The translations under genes were made by a program, and so were the position numbers. Of a stretch of 64,000 nucleotides of DNA, positions 62,167 to 64,000 are shown piece after piece (position 1 is the first letter of the stretch; every line of letters begins with the position of its first letter). The DNA comes from Ferruginibacter sp. GTDB taxonomy: Bacteria; Bacteroidota; Bacteroidia; Chitinophagales; Chitinophagaceae. The notes beneath the pieces were generated by a model that had not been told where the DNA came from, did no database searches, and was given only the letters and a program-made list of their open reading frames with translations. Location of the stretch: NCBI GenBank assembly GCA_019638485.1, contig JAHBTP010000002.1:1-64000 (forward strand), written 5' to 3'.

Positions 62167-64000
62167 TTAATTGCAACCTTTCTCTCCACCGCTACCAAGA
62201 GAGAAACTGGCATCAATCCCGTTTTTTGTAGATATAGTAGCATGTGCTTTTGCCGCTACACTGAAGCTTCCATCATAAACAAGGGGTACTGAAACCTCCC
62301 CCGTAACCGTGACAGAGAAGTCTCCTCCTACTTCTATATTATCGGCTGAAACCGCTCCTGAAATACCGGCATCCACGCCCACCTGGCCGCTGGCAGAAAC
62401 GCCGGCAGCGCTGGCGCTAACCCTGACCACACCTGAGACTCCGGCAGTAGCCCTGAGCAACCAGTTGTCGTTATCAGAAAGTGAGGTGAAAAAACTGGCT
62501 TCTACACTTACCCTTGCTAATATTGAAAGTCCGGCCACCGGGTCAAATCCGTAATCGAGATCTACGTTGATTAAATCTTTACCGGCAGTAACAAAGAAAC
62601 CTTTGATGCTGTTCCGGCCTTTCAACCAACAGATTTTGCTTCTGTCGTGCGAGTACTGCGTGAGAACAGGCACAATATCATTCTGCCAAGAGGGGCCGCT
62701 CCCGCTAAATGTCCTGTTACCTAAGATCAAGGCCATGTTCCAGTTATTAAGCGGAACCGGTATCGGTAAATTTACATTCACCGCGCCTAAAATATACCAC
62801 CCTTGCGGATCAAAGAGAATTTGAATGTTTCCATCGCCCTCAACAGGACCTATTTTTTGTTTACTCACCTGCACTTTTCCAATCAATCTCTTTTCTGCAA
62901 AGTCATAGATCAAACTCATATTGCCAAGGGGAGTACTGATATTGGTAACGTCAATTCCCGACCCGGAAACCGATATGTCGCCGTCCACCGTAAAGGTCAT
63001 TACGTTGTTGGAAGAGGCCTTCAGTGTCTTGTCGCTATTTGAATAATGATTGCCTTTAAAACTCAGCAACCCCCAGTCATTGCCTCCCAGCGGAACTTCC
63101 ATTTTCCCTTCTATAATTTTCAGATTGTATCTTCCTTCCACCTGGCCACGCTTATCGGGCGTCACTTCATCAGTCAGATTGAGTTTGAATCCTTTCTCTA
63201 AGTCCACATGGTAATAATCCGCTCCTTTGCTATCGGCATAGAAAGTAGAGCTGATGGGGTTAAGGGCGCCTTCTTCTATCACATATCCTTCAATCTGAAT
63301 CAGGTCGTTGGTTATTATAGGTTTGTGTTTTGTATCGGAGATGAAGTTGACATATCCCTGTCCTTCAAAACTCATTAGCAAATCTTTGATATCCATTTTC
63401 AGGGTCTGGGGTTTACCTGAAAATTGTAATAAGGTCATTGTCGGCACAAGTTTTGGCGCAGGAATATTCAGCGCACCCAAAATGGTAAAGAAGTCCGGGC
63501 CGCTGGCAATCATCTGTGGCGTAAACTGAGCTAATCTGTTTTTGTTAATCAGCATTGGTGTTGACCCATTGAGTATCGTTAAGATATCTTCGCCGTTGCT
63601 GAGCAGTTCCACATAGCCCAATTTGATATCTCCATTTAAGAAAGGCTTGGGATGATTTGCAACACCGTTGGGAGAAAGGTTTCTGATCACACCTGCCGGG
63701 CCTCCGTTTTCGCCGGTGACCGACAGTTTCCAGTGTCCCATCATATCAGAGCCAGCCTTTGAATCATAGGTCAGCTTGGCAGTTTTATCCGAAATGCCTT
63801 CAACTTTCTTAACACCACCACCCAATGAAATTTCGCTCACGGTGAAATTGTCTATAACAACCATGTCTGCACGAAGATTGAATTTGGTAAACGGCACATC
63901 TAATTTACCTGTTTTCACCAATCCGTTTGAAGAATAGATACCTCCCTTTACCGGATCAATTTTCCAGTCTTTTACCTGTAGCGTCCACTCTTCTAATTTC
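62167..64000 (-). CDS. Large beta-structured protein of unknown function (5' end outside window)
   Basis: At least 610 residues; the frame is open to the window edge, where it continues KLEEWTLQVKDWKIDP. Gly/Ser/Asp-rich beta strands dominate with no Cys until the very end (GSGGEKGCN), repeated K..GPV.GDG.IQ-like strands and a run of short-chain residues near the C-terminus (ASAAGVSASGQVGVDAGISG). No signal or family is visible in the part present. It is probably secreted, because it precedes the signal-peptide-bearing fibronectin protein in one unit and resembles other large surface proteins. Confidence 0.7.
   Translation of the reverse strand, partial: KLEEWTLQVKDWKIDPVKGGIYSSNGLVKTGKLDVPFTKFNLRADMVVIDNFTVSEISLGGGVKKVEGISDKTAKLTYDSKAGSDMMGHWKLSVTGENGGPAGVIRNLSPNGVANHPKPFLNGDIKLGYVELLSNGEDILTILNGSTPMLINKNRLAQFTPQMIASGPDFFTILGALNIPAPKLVPTMTLLQFSGKPQTLKMDIKDLLMSFEGQGYVNFISDTKHKPIITNDLIQIEGYVIEEGALNPISSTFYADSKGADYYHVDLEKGFKLNLTDEVTPDKRGQVEGRYNLKIIEGKMEVPLGGNDWGLLSFKGNHYSNSDKTLKASSNNVMTFTVDGDISVSGSGIDVTNISTPLGNMSLIYDFAEKRLIGKVQVSKQKIGPVEGDGNIQILFDPQGWYILGAVNVNLPIPVPLNNWNMALILGNRTFSGSGPSWQNDIVPVLTQYSHDRSKICWLKGRNSIKGFFVTAGKDLINVDLDYGFDPVAGLSILARVSVEASFFTSLSDNDNWLLRATAGVSGVVRVSASAAGVSASGQVGVDAGISGAVSADNIEVGGDFSVTVTGEVSVPLVYDGSFSVAAKAHATISTKNGIDASFSLGSGGEKGCN

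Noticed and set aside
1..64000. tRNA or rRNA genes
   Set aside because: No cloverleaf-like T-arm with matching acceptor ends or rRNA-like stretches was found by eye. A tRNAscan-SE or Infernal run would settle this.

Overview
The window looks like one continuous piece of a Bacteroidota chromosome, probably Chitinophagales-like, though the order is only a guess. Three things point there: type IX secretion (T9SS) sorting domains on secreted proteins, TAnnTTTG promoter boxes just upstream of many starts, and family types typical of the phylum (a long PurF, a GH3 protein, thioredoxins with long N-terminal extensions, rhomboid pairs). No rRNA, tRNA or CRISPR array was recognised.

Layout. 1-812 holds part of a large hairpin-rich repeat (copy A). 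813-12083 is a giant secreted adhesin-like protein of about 3750 residues on the minus strand. 12453-15531 carries asnS and a small accessory patch: a methyltransferase, a membrane-anchored HNH protein and an unknown anchored protein. 15640-16440 is repeat copy B. After corA and ppiD there is a very AT-rich gene-free stretch (19906-20600) with clustered DnaA-box sequences. It is the best candidate for the chromosomal replication origin. Most genes to its right run on the plus strand, and mnmG (gidA), a frequent origin neighbour in other bacteria, lies 5 kb away.

20.6-54 kb is a housekeeping backbone. It covers NAD synthesis (nadA, nadD), rRNA and tRNA maturation (ybeY, mnmG, rlmD), purine and folate metabolism (purF, metF), lipid synthesis (fabG), LPS export (lptB), recombination and repair (recA, ssb), and periplasmic folding (PpiC-type isomerases and a thioredoxin-like protein). 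Less understood genes are scattered among these: a degenerate HNH-like protein behind a duplicated promoter, tandem rhomboids, a lipoprotein with a duplicated His/Cys motif, and a 603-residue protein resembling nitronate monooxygenase.

54.0-58.1 kb is an accessory zone. It contains repeat copies C and D, an insertion-sequence remnant, and a SulP transporter bracketed by palindromic or inverted sequences. The right end has a Pr6Pr membrane protein, a lipoprotein gene broken by one in-frame stop, queD, and two secreted or structural proteins, the last cut by the window edge.

The most unusual structure is the modular repeat. Its units recur in the same order in copies A, B and C, and each unit carries hairpins whose arms change in a compensating way between copies. 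Copies A and B are inverted relative to each other, while B and C are direct, so the chromosome could invert or delete between them.
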